A stretch of DNA of 64,000 nt, from NCBI GenBank assembly GCA_947095535.1, contig OX352772.1, forward strand, positions 320,977,527 to 321,041,526, read 5' to 3'. Positions within the stretch are counted from its first letter, which is position 1; every line of letters starts with the position of its first letter. This document shows positions 1 to 12,378 of the stretch, piece by piece. Source of the DNA: Poecilobothrus nobilitatus (Eukaryota; Arthropoda; Insecta; Diptera; Dolichopodidae). The translations under genes were made by a program, and so were the position numbers. The notes beneath the pieces are model-generated. The model was not told where the DNA came from. It saw only the letters and a list, made by a program, of their open reading frames with translations, and did not search any database.

Positions 1-1524
1 ACTGACGAACATACTGAAACTTATAATATTTTAAATTTTTAAAAATGTGCTAAAAACCAATTGAATACCAAATTGTTATAATGAAAACTTAAAAAAAAAC
101 AAACTTTGAAGCATTGTGATTTAATATGACGGATAATTAAAATTACATTAAAATTAGATGATAAATAAATAATTGATAAATTACTGAATTAAATTTTTAT
201 TGATTAGTGTATGATTTAAAAAACATCCCTTAACATTCATAGTTATTCATTAAGAAAAAAAACCAAAAAAAAAAAAAATACATTCATTAAAATTCGTATG
301 AAGTTCAAAATTTATTTAGTAATTTTAATTTTAATAATTCTCTTAAGGCTCTTTAAATTTTTTTCTTTAAAATTTAAAATATATCAAATAGCTATCTTTT
401 GGTTTTGCTCGAAATTAAAAGATAGCTAAAGAATACAAGAAAAAAAAATTATATCTATAGGTACATAGTTATTTTTTGAAATTTTTAATTGTTAAAAATT
501 CTAAATACTTAAAATTTTATTGAACCCAATTCAAAAATCTGTTCTAAAGAATTAAAACTTTTTATTTTTCCGGTAGAATTTTCATTTTAATTTTTGTTGT
601 TATAGTTGAAATTTTTTTCCTTTTTTAAAAACTTTGTGATTATTTTCATTCATTTTTTAACAAAAAAAAAGAAAAAAAAAAAACAAATAGAATTGTAATA
701 AAATTATAATCTGTTCAAATTTACATAAAAAAAAAATATTTAATACATTTTGTATACGATAATAAAACTGATTAATTAAAATAATTTTAAACTTTTTGAA
801 AGGAAAAGAAGTAAACAAAATATTGGTAAAAAGAAAAATGAAACGAAAAGAAAAGGTTAATGGAAAATATTCCAGACGATATTTTAAAAAAAATTAAAAT
901 TCAACAGTTTTGTTTTTTTGTGTTTTGTGTTTGGGTTTTGTGTTCTTAAATATTTTTGTATATATGTATATAAATGTAATATATAATATAATGTATAAGA
1001 AAAGTGTATGGTCAGTTATATTCAATATCTCATTGTAAAGATTAAAAAAAAAAAAAAATTTTAATTAGAGTAAAAGTCCTTATGAAAATTTTTGATCTTT
1101 TTTTGTTAGTGTTGGATCAATTGTTGCAAATTGTAGAATAAAAAAAAAAAAAAGTAAATTTTAAAACTATGAAATTTATTTACAGATAAATATAGTGTTT
1201 TATTTTAAATAAATTTTTGTTTTATTGTATTTTAGCGATATTAATGAAAATGTTCGTCCTTAAAATATCTCTGTAAGTGTTCAAAATATTCTTTTTGTGT
1301 TATTTTATGTATTAGAGATATTGCTTAATATAAGTACATATGAGTTATATTCAGTTCATTTAGAGTATTATCATATTAAGCTGGTTAAATCATCGTTTAC
1401 ATGTGTTAGTGTGTTAGTAAATAATGCGTTATTAATTTAATTAGTAGAAATATACTAACGGTTAGGCAACACGCGAAATATGTAATATCTGGAAATGCAC
1501 GCGTGAAAACATACAGACTACGGT
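1..1524. other. AT-rich intron, nothing recognised
   Basis: Poly-A and poly-T runs and short TA tracts only. TTAAAAATGTGCTAAAAA near 40..58 resembles the last bases of repeat R1 but is too short to call. Confidence 0.6.
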
Positions 1525-1730
1525 TATTATTTATACTACTGGACCACTACTATTGTTTATATTATACTGACATACTGTATGACTTTTAGTGTTAGTTGGT
1601 AAAAATGAATATCGAAAAGCTTAAATTCTAAACTGATCTTACGTAGTATTTTCGAAATTGGTTCAAACATTTTGCAATCCGTTCAGTGGAATGAAATATT
1701 AAAAAGCTCAACCGATCTTAAATTATTTGG
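1525..1730 (+). repeat. dispersed repeat R3, copy 1
   Basis: This segment shares a stretch reading TTTATACTACTGGA then CACTACTATTGTT with the reverse complement of 37901..38085. The two also share, in the same order, AACTGATCT, AATTGGTTCAAAC and CGATCTTAAATT. The collinear blocks over about 200 bp indicate two diverged copies of one repeat. No termini, coding capacity or target duplication could be defined. Confidence 0.6.
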
Positions 1731-2168
1731 ATTCTCTCTAAACTCTATCTTAAGTCAAAAGTATTCTTTTATCATTTGTAATCATTTATAAATTACATTT
1801 TTAAATTAATAGTTTAAAATTGGGATACACACCTTACGTACGAGAACAATTTTTTTTTTTTTTTGGACTTTATATCAAAATGGGAAAAATTCGTAATTTA
1901 CAAGTCAAAATAGCTAATGTAGTTAAATTTTTCTTTTTTTTTCCATTTTTATAAGAAGAATACCTTGTTTAACTCCTAAACTCCATTTTAATATATTATT
2001 ATGTCCACTAATTACCACTGATTATTCAAGTGAAGCTATTCTACAAAACTATGAAAAACAAATATTATATAATAGATGGCGTTAGAATGATTTATTTTAC
2101 CATATTAGCTAATATTAAAATAACTTATTACGGTACAAATTCTTAATATTGAATATGACAATTGAATG

Positions 2169-2233
2169 GACACGAGTTTGAACTGAAGACCAAGATTGAA
2201 AGGTTGGCGACTTAACCACTCCATCAAATTAAC
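2169..2233 (-). repeat. tRNA-like SINE head fragment
   Basis: The minus strand reads GATGGAGTGGTTAAGTCGCC, resembling a pol III A box, and about 30 bases later AGTTCAAACTC, resembling a B box. The order and spacing are tRNA-like (Ser/Leu-like A-box region), but the flanks do not fold as a full acceptor stem. It is likely a pseudo-tRNA or SINE head rather than a functional tRNA gene. Confidence 0.45.
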
Positions 2234-2332
2234 TGCTCGTGTATTGTTATTGAAATGTATAGTATATTTTCTTTCATAAAGGAAAATTGAATACGAACAT
2301 TTTTTTTTTTGTTTAATGAAAATGAAACAAAA

Positions 2333-2500
2333 GGGGCCTCGATGGCTGTAAACACCGAGGGTTTGTGATTTCGAATCCTACACACACCGTAAGAGTTATT
2401 CCACCTTACCACATTTACAGCCACGCCTGAACAGGAAAGGCTGGGTAAATTTCTGTCCACATATATGTGGCAGAGAAATGCATTAAACAAAAAAAAAAAT
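2333..2500 (+). mobile_element. tRNA-derived SINE, family B, copy 1
   Basis: The head reads GGGGCCTCGATGGCTG, then AAACACCGAGGGTTTGTG and a B-box-like TTTCGAATCC, and the element ends in a run of A. The body (GTTATTCCACCTTACC, TTACAGCCAC, AAATTTCTGTCC) matches the inverted element at 31505..31678 in the same order. The A box is partly deleted compared with that copy. An 88-residue minus-strand open frame over it is incidental. Confidence 0.65.
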
Positions 2501-4672
2501 AAACAAAACTATGAAATATTATTTAAAACTGTGGATTTTTAGAGATACACATTTTAAAGATGTTTTTGTTTATTTAATTTTAACAAACTTATATTAGGTT
2601 AAAAAAATTGTTTTACATATTTTACAATAATATTTTTAAATTTTAATTTTAGAGTTTAGCTACTTTAAAAAAAATATCACTAGGGTACACATAAAATAAA
2701 ATTTACATGTTTTTAAATTTTATCTGTCATAATACCTAAACTTTTTTGAATACAAATTTTTATTTTCGGAAAAACGATTTAAGTTTATTTTTAAAAAAAT
2801 GTTATTTATCTGTTTTAATTTGAAAGTCATAGCAATTGAATTGGAATATGAGCTTCAATCATTTAAATATAGGTTTTCTTCCGGCTTTGGTGCCAGTGAC
2901 AAATTAACGGTTTATGTCATACAAAACAATTCTTCCACAAAATTAATATTTTAATGTGATGGATCCATTATTAAAATTTTATAGCTTAATTTCAAATAGG
3001 GAAGAAGTTTTGTAAATAGAAAGACAAACAGTCTGACGAGCAGAATAAAATAATTCTAGAATAAATTGTATTCTCAAAAGTTTTTAGAATAATATGCTAA
3101 AGAAATCTGTTAATCATTAAAAGTTTAACTATGATAGGTACTGAAAATTCGGAGTTTTTTTTTTTTAATTTAAGTTATAATTTATCTTTTTTTAATTACC
3201 TTTTCCAATAACTTTAAAGTGAATAAAGTTCACTGAATTGCATTCATTAATTGGAAACTCTGGATCTTAATTGGAATCTGATATTGTTCATATATATCAG
3301 AATGAAATCAGAAGATTATCCGATTTTTATTTAAAGTTGCTTCTTCGATGCATTTGAAGATCTTTAAATCATTTTTTATTTTTTTTTTTGTGAAAGGGTT
3401 TTACGATTCTTTTAATCGTACGGAATATTTAAAATATATGGATTAAATGGAAGTTTTTGAATAATCAGTTAAAGGTTCTGAGTTAAAGATATGTAAGGAA
3501 AGATTGAACAGTAAATTAGTGTAAACAACATTTTAAGTTATCTTTTATAACACAGCTTAAATTGCGGTGACTCTTTTTTACTATCAAACAAATAAAGTGT
3601 GTTACATAGAAAAAATAGACTGTACTGTCATATATAATAAGCGCTAATATAAAATATTAAAAAAACAATTGAATCCTGCAATGCCAAATAAAATGTGACT
3701 AAGAACATAGTGCATGAGTTTAGTCGTAATAATCTTAGAGTGATTGTGCGTATTTTCGCACTGCGCTAAAAATAATTAAAAACCAGTGCGCACTTTCAAT
3801 AAGGTACTAGTAGGTAAATTTGAAGAAAAAACATATTGAGATTTCTAGACTACGAATTAAAGCTTAAAATATAATGATATTCATATAAATAAACCTATGA
3901 AATTCCTTCATTAACTTTCTGAATAGTTATATAATTTTTTAATCTTCTTTCGGTATAAGACAATTCATTTAACGATAGAACTTCAAATCATTCCATTATT
4001 TTTAATCATTATTATTTTATAATATTAGACTTCATATAATATTCAAAAAAAAAAACGAAACAAACAAATGAAAACAAATAAAAAAAAAAACAAAAAAAAA
4101 GTTTTTTAATTCAATATTGCCAGAGAGAATAAAAATAATAAGATACTTATCTGAAGATACCATATTTATTATATATCTATGTAATTTCAAACAAAAAACA
4201 ACAAACAACCTATAGCTAGATATAAAATTATTTATTTCAATAAAGTAATGTAAATTTCCTTATTTATATAAAATGAATGTATGTATATTTGTATATATAT
4301 TGTATATATATTATATTTAAAGAATATTTCCATTATAACTATAAAAGTTTTTCTATTAAATTAATGATTTTGGCCTGAAGGTGCAAAAATAAATTAGGCA
4401 TTTTTCAAAAAAAAAAAAAAACCCTTTATATTGTAGAAAAATTTTATCGACTATATAGATACTCTGTCGAAGTAACAAACTATAAATACTGTTATATAAT
4501 TATGTATACATTATATTATAGGTATTGGATATTATAAAATTTTTATTTAGCAAAATTTAAATTAAAATAACAAAAAAATACCAACTCAAAATGATTGTTT
4601 ATTTTTTAAAATTATTTTTCATTGAAGAAATACACGCGAAAAAAAATATAAAATTGTAAAGAAATTAAGAAT
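2501..4672. other. AT-rich intron, nothing recognised
   Basis: No exon-like frame, repeat boundary or RNA gene was seen on either strand. Confidence 0.6.
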
Positions 4673-5565
4673 AATATAATGGGGCAGTGAAATAAAGCCA
4701 TATAATGGCCTTATTTCGCTTTTAGATGATAAATAAAGTTATATCGCAAATATAACTTTATTTTTTCGCGTATGGCTTTATTAATCGCGCGTATAATGCA
4801 CAACAAAGCCACATCGTTTTTTAAAACTTTACGAATTAAACCCATATAGTAAAATTGATACAAATTCTAATTTTATAGTAAACAAACTAAATATAAATAA
4901 ACGAAATGAAAAAATAGGTATTTTAGAGTTGTATTCAACATCATTGTTATACGCTTTTTCCAGAATATTTAAATATATGTATATGCAAGATTCTTGCTTA
5001 GAAAGTAATTTAAAGTTAGTTACAAAATCAGCGTTGCTCCCTTTTCCAAAATATGCATATTTATGAATATAATAGATTTCGAATTTGGGGGGATTTTATG
5101 GTTGATTACAAAATTAGGGTTGCTTCTTTTTCCAAAATATGTACATATGGGCAAAATGGCGAGGGGAAAAAATGTTGCGTAGACAAAATGTTGCGAGAAG
5201 GGAGTTGGATTCAAAGTCAGGGTTATATGCTTTTTCCGGAGTATTTGCGGGATTTTAGAGTTGGATTCAAAATCAGGATATTTTTGTTTAATTTTTAATT
5301 GACATTTTATCCAGCAAAGTTTTGTCTTAGAGCAGTACATATGTATGTGCATTTAACAAAAATTGAAGAAAAAAATTGATATTTTATTATTATTTTCAAA
5401 ATTTAATTTACTTAATTCTATTTGAAAAGAAAAGATTTCATTTCCAAAAAGGTAATAAAGCCATTTGGATTTGTTTCGCAATTGTATCCGAAAAAAAGCC
5501 ATACGCGAAAAAATTCCAAATCGAAATAAATCCATTATGGCTTTATTTCATGGCGCCAATATAAT
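4673..5565. mobile_element. non-autonomous inverted-repeat DNA element (hAT-like MITE) with 8-bp target duplication
   Basis: The element at 4681..5557 is flanked on both sides by the same octamer AATATAAT (4673..4680 and 5558..5565). The left terminus reads GGGGCAGTGAAATAAAGCC and the complement of the right end reads GGCGCCATGAAATAAAGCC. Similarity of the arms extends inward for over 100 bp, through TTATTTCG and TTTTTTCGCGTATGGCTTT. An 8-bp duplication is typical of hAT-superfamily insertions; the terminal bases are not a textbook hAT end, so the superfamily is inferred. The interior has four or five imperfect units (GAGTTGGATTCAAA..CAGGGTTA..CTTTTTCCAGAATATT). No transposase is encoded; open frames at 5020..5352 are repeat-derived. 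Confidence 0.8.
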
Positions 5566-6367
5566 CACTTTATTGTACAGGTGAAAAACTAAAGGAGAAC
5601 AGTTTTTTCGTTCTATTCTTCTTTCCTTATTTTTTTTTATTTTCTTCCTGTTATTTAGTTTTCAATTTTGAAAATTTTGTTTTAAAATATGATTATATAG
5701 TCATACATAGGTATTTTAAATTTTATTAATGGACACTGTTTTTGGTTAAAACATGGTTACTTGATTACTTGGTTAATTTATTCATTTTTTTTTTATTTAT
5801 TTATTTTATAACTCCATCTTTGTTTTTTTTTTTCTGTTCCATAAATTTTTTTTTTATTTATTTTGTAATAAACAAAAAAACAATTAATTATCTATCGTTA
5901 TTTAAAAAGTTTTTCTTTTAATTTTTTCGATGTGAAAATATAAATATGTACATGTACATAGTGTTTTTATTTTAATGTTATATACGATTTTTCGGGAGTG
6001 AGACATTTTGTTATGTACAGATATTAATTATTCTTATATATATATTTTTAAAAAGGTAATATATAAATATTATCAATTGTTGTGTTGATTTTATCCTTGT
6101 TGCTATTGCTGTTGTTGTTGTTGTTAATGTTGTATGTAAAAAGATTTGTGTGAATAGTAAGTACCAATCAATATTTATGTTTTAATTTATAGAAGGAAAG
6201 AAAATTTAAATTAATGTAAAAATTTCAAGGACTTTTTTTTTCCCCAAGGTTATTATTAAAATATATTTTAGTTTGTAATACCATTTAATAAAAGATCCAA
6301 ATGAGTCAAAAATCATAGATTAATTGTACAGATATTATCTGAAAGTGCAGATATTTTTTAAAAGAGT

Positions 6368-6545
6368 TATTATAGGTTGAATGCAGCAGGTCGAATGCAG
6401 TTTCGAATTGAGCTTTAATTCATATCTCACTTTTTCAAATAAAAACTACACTTGAACTTTTTCAAATAAAAACTACACTTGAACTTGTAGAGTTTGTTTG
6501 AAAAAGTTAGATTTGAGTTGAAGCTCAGTTTTATGCATAAGTTTC
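6368..6545. repeat. small foldback repeat R4, copy 1
   Basis: The left arm (around 6392..6450, with CACTTTTTCAAATAAAAACT) is an imperfect inverted repeat of the right arm (6488..6540, with GTTTGTTTGAAAAAGTTAG and TTATGCATAAG). A related foldback lies at 13987..14104. In the loop, 27 bp are duplicated perfectly in tandem (6431..6457 and 6458..6484). Confidence 0.6.
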
Positions 6546-7304
6546 ATTAACTAATTAGGTGTTTCTTTAAAAGAAAAAAGTAAAAAAAGATCTCAAACGT
6601 GTGAAAGAACACCGTAAAATATAATAATGAATTAATTGAATGATTTTTGTAATTGAGGCTAAAAAGAACAAAATGGCAACTAGATATTAAAAAGAAATCA
6701 TAAAAATGTTTTTTGTTTAACATTTAATTTTCAATAAAATTTTAGTTTATTAAAAAGTTGTTGAAACCGGATCATAGTGATAGTGCAGTAAGTATATAGT
6801 AATCGAAAAACAAATAAATAAATACTTTTTGTATAAAAGAATGACCTCCGCGTATAATTATAAGAGTTCTGTCATAAAAATATAATAGTCTTCTATATTA
6901 GTTACAGCCAAGTAATCAATAAAAATACTGATTGGATAAATGTAAAGCTTAATCTAAATTGAATAATAAGCATCTAAGTGGATGCTATATGGTCATTGGA
7001 TAGGAATGAAAAGGAAAAAAAAAATAAAGTGGTGCCAAAAACATAATATTGAAATTCAAAGGAAAGTTTCAGGTTTAAAAAAATATCCAAAAATATACCA
7101 AGAATAATAAAAATTCAAGATAACCAATGACGAATTTTCTAGAAGATTATTAAGAAAAACAAATCATGGAATATAAAAAAAAATATTTTTATCAGATTGA
7201 CGTGATAACTGAAGGGCTGAATCTACACTATGAACCCATATATCACATTGTACCGTTATTGTTGAATACTAGCAGTTAGCTAAAAATATTTTTTTTTATA
7301 TTCA

Positions 7305-7882
7305 TACAGGGTGTTACCGACTCGATGATCTCCCTTGAAATGGGTGATGGAGCATGTCGAGACAAAAAAAAAAAATTGTATTGGAGGATGGGGAGGGAAA
7401 AAAAACAATGCGTTTTGTAAGAGTAAGTGTAGAGTAACTTTTCTATTCTTTATATCTCAAAAACGGTTAGAGATAGAGACAAATTTATGAGGTACTAATT
7501 ATAGGGTTTGAAAATCTGTTTCGAAATATACTATCAAAAGTACCGCAAATACAGGGTGTTTCAAAAGAAAATTGAGTTTGAAATATAATTTTTTCATTTT
7601 AAATCATTTTGAACTCTCATAATTTTGTAACTGTTATGATATGGGAATCATTAGTACACAAAAATTAAAGCTGACAACTTACTCTACAAAACGCATTTTT
7701 GTTTTTTACCTTCCTTTAGCAAGTCGTTTAAAAGTTATAGATTTTTTTATGAAAGTCGCTTTTACCCCTCATATCTCGAAAAGGGTCCAGAATAGATCAC
7801 TCCTCCAATACAATTTTAAGTTCGTCTCGACATGCCCGGTCACGTATTTCAAGGAAGACCATCGAGTCGGAAACATCCTTTA
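7305..7882. mobile_element. foldback/MITE with TA target duplication (Tc1-mariner-like)
   Basis: The left end, TA then CAGGGTGTTACCGACTCG, is mirrored by the right end, whose complement reads AAGGATGTTTCCGACTCG followed outward by TA. The inverted repeats extend for about 90 bp, through CTTGAAAT, GCATGTCGAGAC and AATTGTATTGGAGGA. The element proper is 7307..7880 (574 bp). Between the arms is a second copy of the terminal motif, ACAGGGTGTTTC near 7551. TA flanks and this start are usual for mariner-type elements. The 90-residue open frame inside (7641..7913) runs across the right end and is not a transposase. Confidence 0.75.
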
Positions 7883-10800
7883 TATTTCTTCTTTCAGAAC
7901 GTTCATAACGTAATTTCAAGGTAGAATAGTTTAGAATAATTTAACAAATATTAATTTTAAGTTTTTCTTCTGTAACCAAGACGTCTTTGAGTATTGTTGG
8001 AAATAGAAGTATTTGAGGAATTATATTTTTAATTTAAGGTAACATTATAATCAAAGCTAACATGTCAGCAGAATTTAGTTTTAGTGTAGAATTTAGTTCT
8101 ATCACTAGAATTTAGTTCCAGTGTACCTTCAAAAACGTATAGGAAAATTTATTCGTCCACGCAGTTGTTGTTAAGTCCAGATTTATGCCACAATGATAAC
8201 AATCTAACAGAAAAACCTCTTCAGATCCATTTAAGAGAGTTCCCCAAAGTTTTAGAAACCAAAACTATCGAGATATTTTCGTCTTTTTCTTAACAAACTG
8301 GAACTGGTGCAGAGCAAGTGCTTTAAGCTCTCTATAACGTCAATTTCTCTACGAAATCTACAATTAAGATCCATCAATTACGGGCAACCGATGTTATTAC
8401 GGACCATAAAATTGTCTTTTTTGAAGTTTAGAGAGAGAAAGTATACATCCGTCCATAAAAAAATTGTCCGTACAATTCTAATCGTCATTCGAGACTCGAA
8501 AGTATAGTTCGCTTATTGATATGTATTAAAAAATTTTAAATTTCAAAAAAAAAAATAGATAATAAAGTATCTTATTAACATTTGGGAATATATTTTACCT
8601 TGTATAAACAAAATTGTTTTCCCTCCCCTTCTAAAATTGTTATACTTTATTAAATATTTTTTATAAAATACATAAATTTTAAACACAAGTTTATTATCAA
8701 CGTAAAAATTAGAGTCAAGGGTAACATTGTTTTTAGTGTTATACTCATTGTATTTTATATGTATTGTTTTTGTATAATATAATATATATGTATGTGTAAT
8801 ATATGTGTATTTTTATATAGTAGTTTAATATTTTAACATTTGATAATTTTTTGTTTTCTCTTTTTTTCTTTATTATTTTTGTTTTGTTAAAATGAGTTGA
8901 TGTTCTCTGATGTTCATCTTGAAAATTTTCTCACAAAATATTTTGTTTCCTGAAATGTATTTTAAAGAAAAGTTGTTTTTATCAAAAAAAAAAAAAAATG
9001 TTCTTTTTCTAGTTAAAAATGTTACTGCTGTTATTTTTATTATTATTGTTGTTTTTGTTTTTTTATTTAGCTTTAAACCAAAAAACAATTAATTTTTGTC
9101 GTGCGGTTTATTTAAAATTAAAAGTAAACAACAGTTTCTTTATTTTGTATTTTCATACTTTTCCTCACTTAACGTTGTTTTTTTGCTTCTTTTTTTTTTT
9201 TTTTTGTGCAAAACTTTTCAATGTACAAATTTACTTTTTATTTATATATATATGTATACATGTATATAACGTATATATTCTATTCTTTTCTATAGGTAAT
9301 AACTTTTTTTTTGGTAATAATTTGTTTATTTTTCTGTTGGTGTATACATATTTGGTGAAATTTTAAAAGGTAATAAATAAAAATATTATTTCGACGAACT
9401 AAACATACCTTCATTTCACTTTATTGTTATTTATATTATTATATAAATGATTAACTATTGTTTTTCCTCTTAGAAATGAAAAAAAAATTAAATCTCTAGA
9501 TAAAAATGTTATATTTCAGTATAGTATAAGTTTTTGCAAACATTTATATATGTCTTATTTTTTTATAAAATGTTTATATAGAAAAATGTCTAAAAATTGA
9601 GTTTTAATAAAAAATATAATTAGAAAATATTGTTGAATAATTGAAAACAAATAAATAAAATTTAATTGGATTGGGTTTAATGAATTTTTTAACGATATTG
9701 AAAAATTTTTAAATAAATTATTTAAATGTAAACTTTTTCTAGATGTTAAATAAGATTGGTGTTGCTACAGGTAGATCGGTAGATATGCTAGAAGATTAAG
9801 TATGTATATGGATCTTAATTCTTGAAGGTTGTATATTGAGCGTGCAGCACTTTCTATGCACTTGTCTCAGTCTGTCAAGGAAAAGGCAGAAATATTTTGG
9901 CAGATTCAACTGTTTCAAGATTTGGATGAATTCTCTAATATGGATCTGAAAAGCTTTGAAAGTTTCTTTATTGCGTGTAAGTATGGTATCGTTGTGCCAT
10001 AATCTGAGGAAACTTAACACCAATTTTTTTCAAATAAGTTCTTCTAAGTTTGGAAGGTGAACTACAAATCTAGAATCTAGTCTACTATAACGCATTAGAG
10101 CAACCGTCAATTAAAAAATAAAATAAATGTAAATTCTAAAAACAAATTAAACTAAATTTTAAATATGATACTGTGCTTCAATAATGAATTAATGAATCAA
10201 TGCTGTGTAAATCATTTAGATAAAGGTTAGCTTAAAAAAATTTTAGAAAAAGTTAAAAAAGTGTATATATAAAAATAAAAAAGCGATTATAAACCAGATT
10301 GTAATTCATCTGAAACTTTCGCTCCAAGTTAAGTAACAATTATGCAACGTAGTGTGGATAAAATAAAATTATAGAGAAGGGAAAACGGAAAAGAGACGGA
10401 AATTCTATTGATTACGAAACTCAAACCTAGTAGCATGTGGTATATATCCATTAGCTTCTCTTAGAAGATTTTGAGTGGTATAAGAACTTTAGTAAATTTG
10501 TTTTCTTGAAAAGCATGTAATAATTGAGCAATTTCATTGACTTCTAAATCTACTGTATTGCATAACAATTAGATCCTCTCTTCTCATACTTAAAATACTA
10601 CAAAATTATAAAAAAAATAATAATTGTAAAATCAATTTAAAAGAAAGACGAGAAATTATATTTTTTATAATATTTAATATAATTAATAATAAAAAAAAAA
10701 TTAATATAATTTTTTATAATTTGCGTCATCTGTTAGGCGCAAAAATAAAAATATTCATGGTTCATTGTCTTCTACAAAAGCTACTACCGAGTAAACAACG

Positions 10801-11077
10801 GCTTAGTGAAACTAATGATTCCAAAAACTGAACTTTAGTCAAATATGAATAGTAAATGACTTAGTCGACGCCCTATACTCCTTATAAGAGTGGAAAGAAA
10901 GAAAATAATTTGCTAAAAAGGACTAATCACTGTGGACTAATCAGTGCTTTTACTAAGAATTGATAAAAAATAGGGAAAAAATTTTTGATTCTAATTAAAT
11001 AAATGAAATAAAAAAAAAGCGAATCACTTGAAACGTTGAATAAAATAATATCAATGAAACAAGTGGGTTACATAATT
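7883..11077. other. intron; no supported feature
   Basis: 8040..8480 and 9790..10020 are a little less AT-rich. The first has three AGAATTTAGTT copies (8077..8120). The second is open on the minus strand for 75 residues (HNDTILTRNKETFKAFQIH), perhaps a decayed transposon, but I recognise no family. The 115-residue frame at 9019..9366 is translated poly-T. Confidence 0.5.
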
Positions 11078-12378
11078 AAACAAGGTAGAATGTAAACCAA
11101 CGGTTTTTAAAAGCGCACATTTCCAAAACTCAATACAAACTGTTTAGAAGTGTGACTTGCACAAAAATTTGAAAATTTCATGTAATAAGAAAAAATGTGA
11201 AAATAGGACATTTTTGAAATTTTGAGGGGCCGTAATTCCGAAATCCTATATAACTAAGAAAAGCCGTTAACACACGTAAAAATATATTATTGAAGCTTTA
11301 ATTTTCATGTCTTGCCGAAGAAAAATTTTTACAGGTGCCTAAGTTACAGGTGTCTAAAAATAGCAAATTTTCAATTTTTGAGGCGTAATAACTCTTAAAA
11401 AGGGGGTGTTACCAAAAAATTTTCTGAGGAAACTTATACTAATTCTAAAAGTTCTTTCTTGTCTCAAAATTTCAGGTTCCTATCTAAAGGGGTGTCGGAG
11501 TTATGAAAAAAGAAATTTCATGCAAAATGTGGCTTTCACATAACGGTAAATTTAAATCGTAAATTACAAAATATTACATAATTTTGATATTGTTTTATAT
11601 ATATAATAAAATTTTCGATCTTCTGCCGGTTTTAGATTGCAAAACTATTACGCAGAGCCCAAGATATATAAATCTGAAAATGGGGCTTTTTCGCAATTTT
11701 GAAGAGCTGCAACTTTGGAACCCTTTACAACTAAAATAAACCTTTCACACACGTAAAAATATATTATTGTAGCTTTAATTTTTACATCTTGCAGAAGTAA
11801 AATGTGTACAGGTTCCTAAGTTACAGGTGTTTAAAAATAGCAAATTTTCAATTTTTAAGCCCTAATAGCTCATAAACAAGGGGTGGTCCGAAAAAATTTT
11901 CTGAGCAAACTTATACTAATTCTAAAAGTTCTTTCTTGCCTCAAAATTTCAAGCTTATATCTAGAAGCGTGCCGGAGTTATGAAAGTAGAAAAATCATGC
12001 AAAATTTGGTTTTCACATAACGGTAAATTTAAATACTAAATTTAAAAAAATTGTATAATTTTGATATTAATTTACAAAGATAAAAGAAATACCTGTCGAA
12101 TGACGTTTTCAGATTGAAAAAATCTTAAGCAGAACATAAGATATATGCATTTAAAAATAGGGCTTTTTCAAAGTTTGAGGGGCTGTAGCTCCGTAATGGG
12201 GGGGGGGCTACATGAAAAAGTTGTTCCACAAAATTATTTTTTTTATGAGACCTACCTATGGTTAAAATTTTTTTTCTCTATCTTTAACGGTGTAGAAGTT
12301 TTGTAAACAGACGGACGGACGGACAGAGTGAAACTAATAAGCACATTTTTTCAAAATTTTTTTGGAAATGTGCTAAAA
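11078..12378 (+). repeat. dispersed repeat R1 built of ~478-bp units, copy 1
   Basis: Blocks such as AATATATTATTG..AGCTTTAATTTT, CCTAAGTTACAGGTGT, AAATAGCAAATTTTCAATTT and TTCTAAAAGTTCTTTCTTG recur 478 bp apart (compare 11281 with 11759), and a third partial unit starts near 12110. The distal end carries GGTGTAGAAGTTTTGTAAAC, then GACGGACGGACGGACAGAG and GTGAAACTAATAAGCACA. An inverted, shorter copy is at 53232..53905 and an isolated terminal fragment at 56380..56480. A run of ten G at 12198..12207 is exceptional for the window. No protein is encoded; the mobilising mechanism is unknown to me. Confidence 0.75.

Noticed and set aside
2224..2490. 88-residue minus-strand frame
   Set aside because: It covers the antisense of a SINE; the apparent residues come from the tRNA-like head and body.
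5020..5352. 110-residue minus-strand frame and overlapping plus-strand frame
   Set aside because: Both lie wholly inside the inverted-repeat element 4681..5557 and translate its internal tandem units; no transposase motif.
8598..8640. Possible 40-nt microexon on the minus strand (AG, purine-rich, then GTAAAA)
   Set aside because: The three visible exons already join in phase and this site is downstream of them. The frame gives no FN3 residues, and AG/GT pairs this close are common by chance.
9019..9366. 115-residue plus-strand open frame
   Set aside because: Almost entirely Phe, Leu and Val from T-rich sequence, with no domain and no codon signature.
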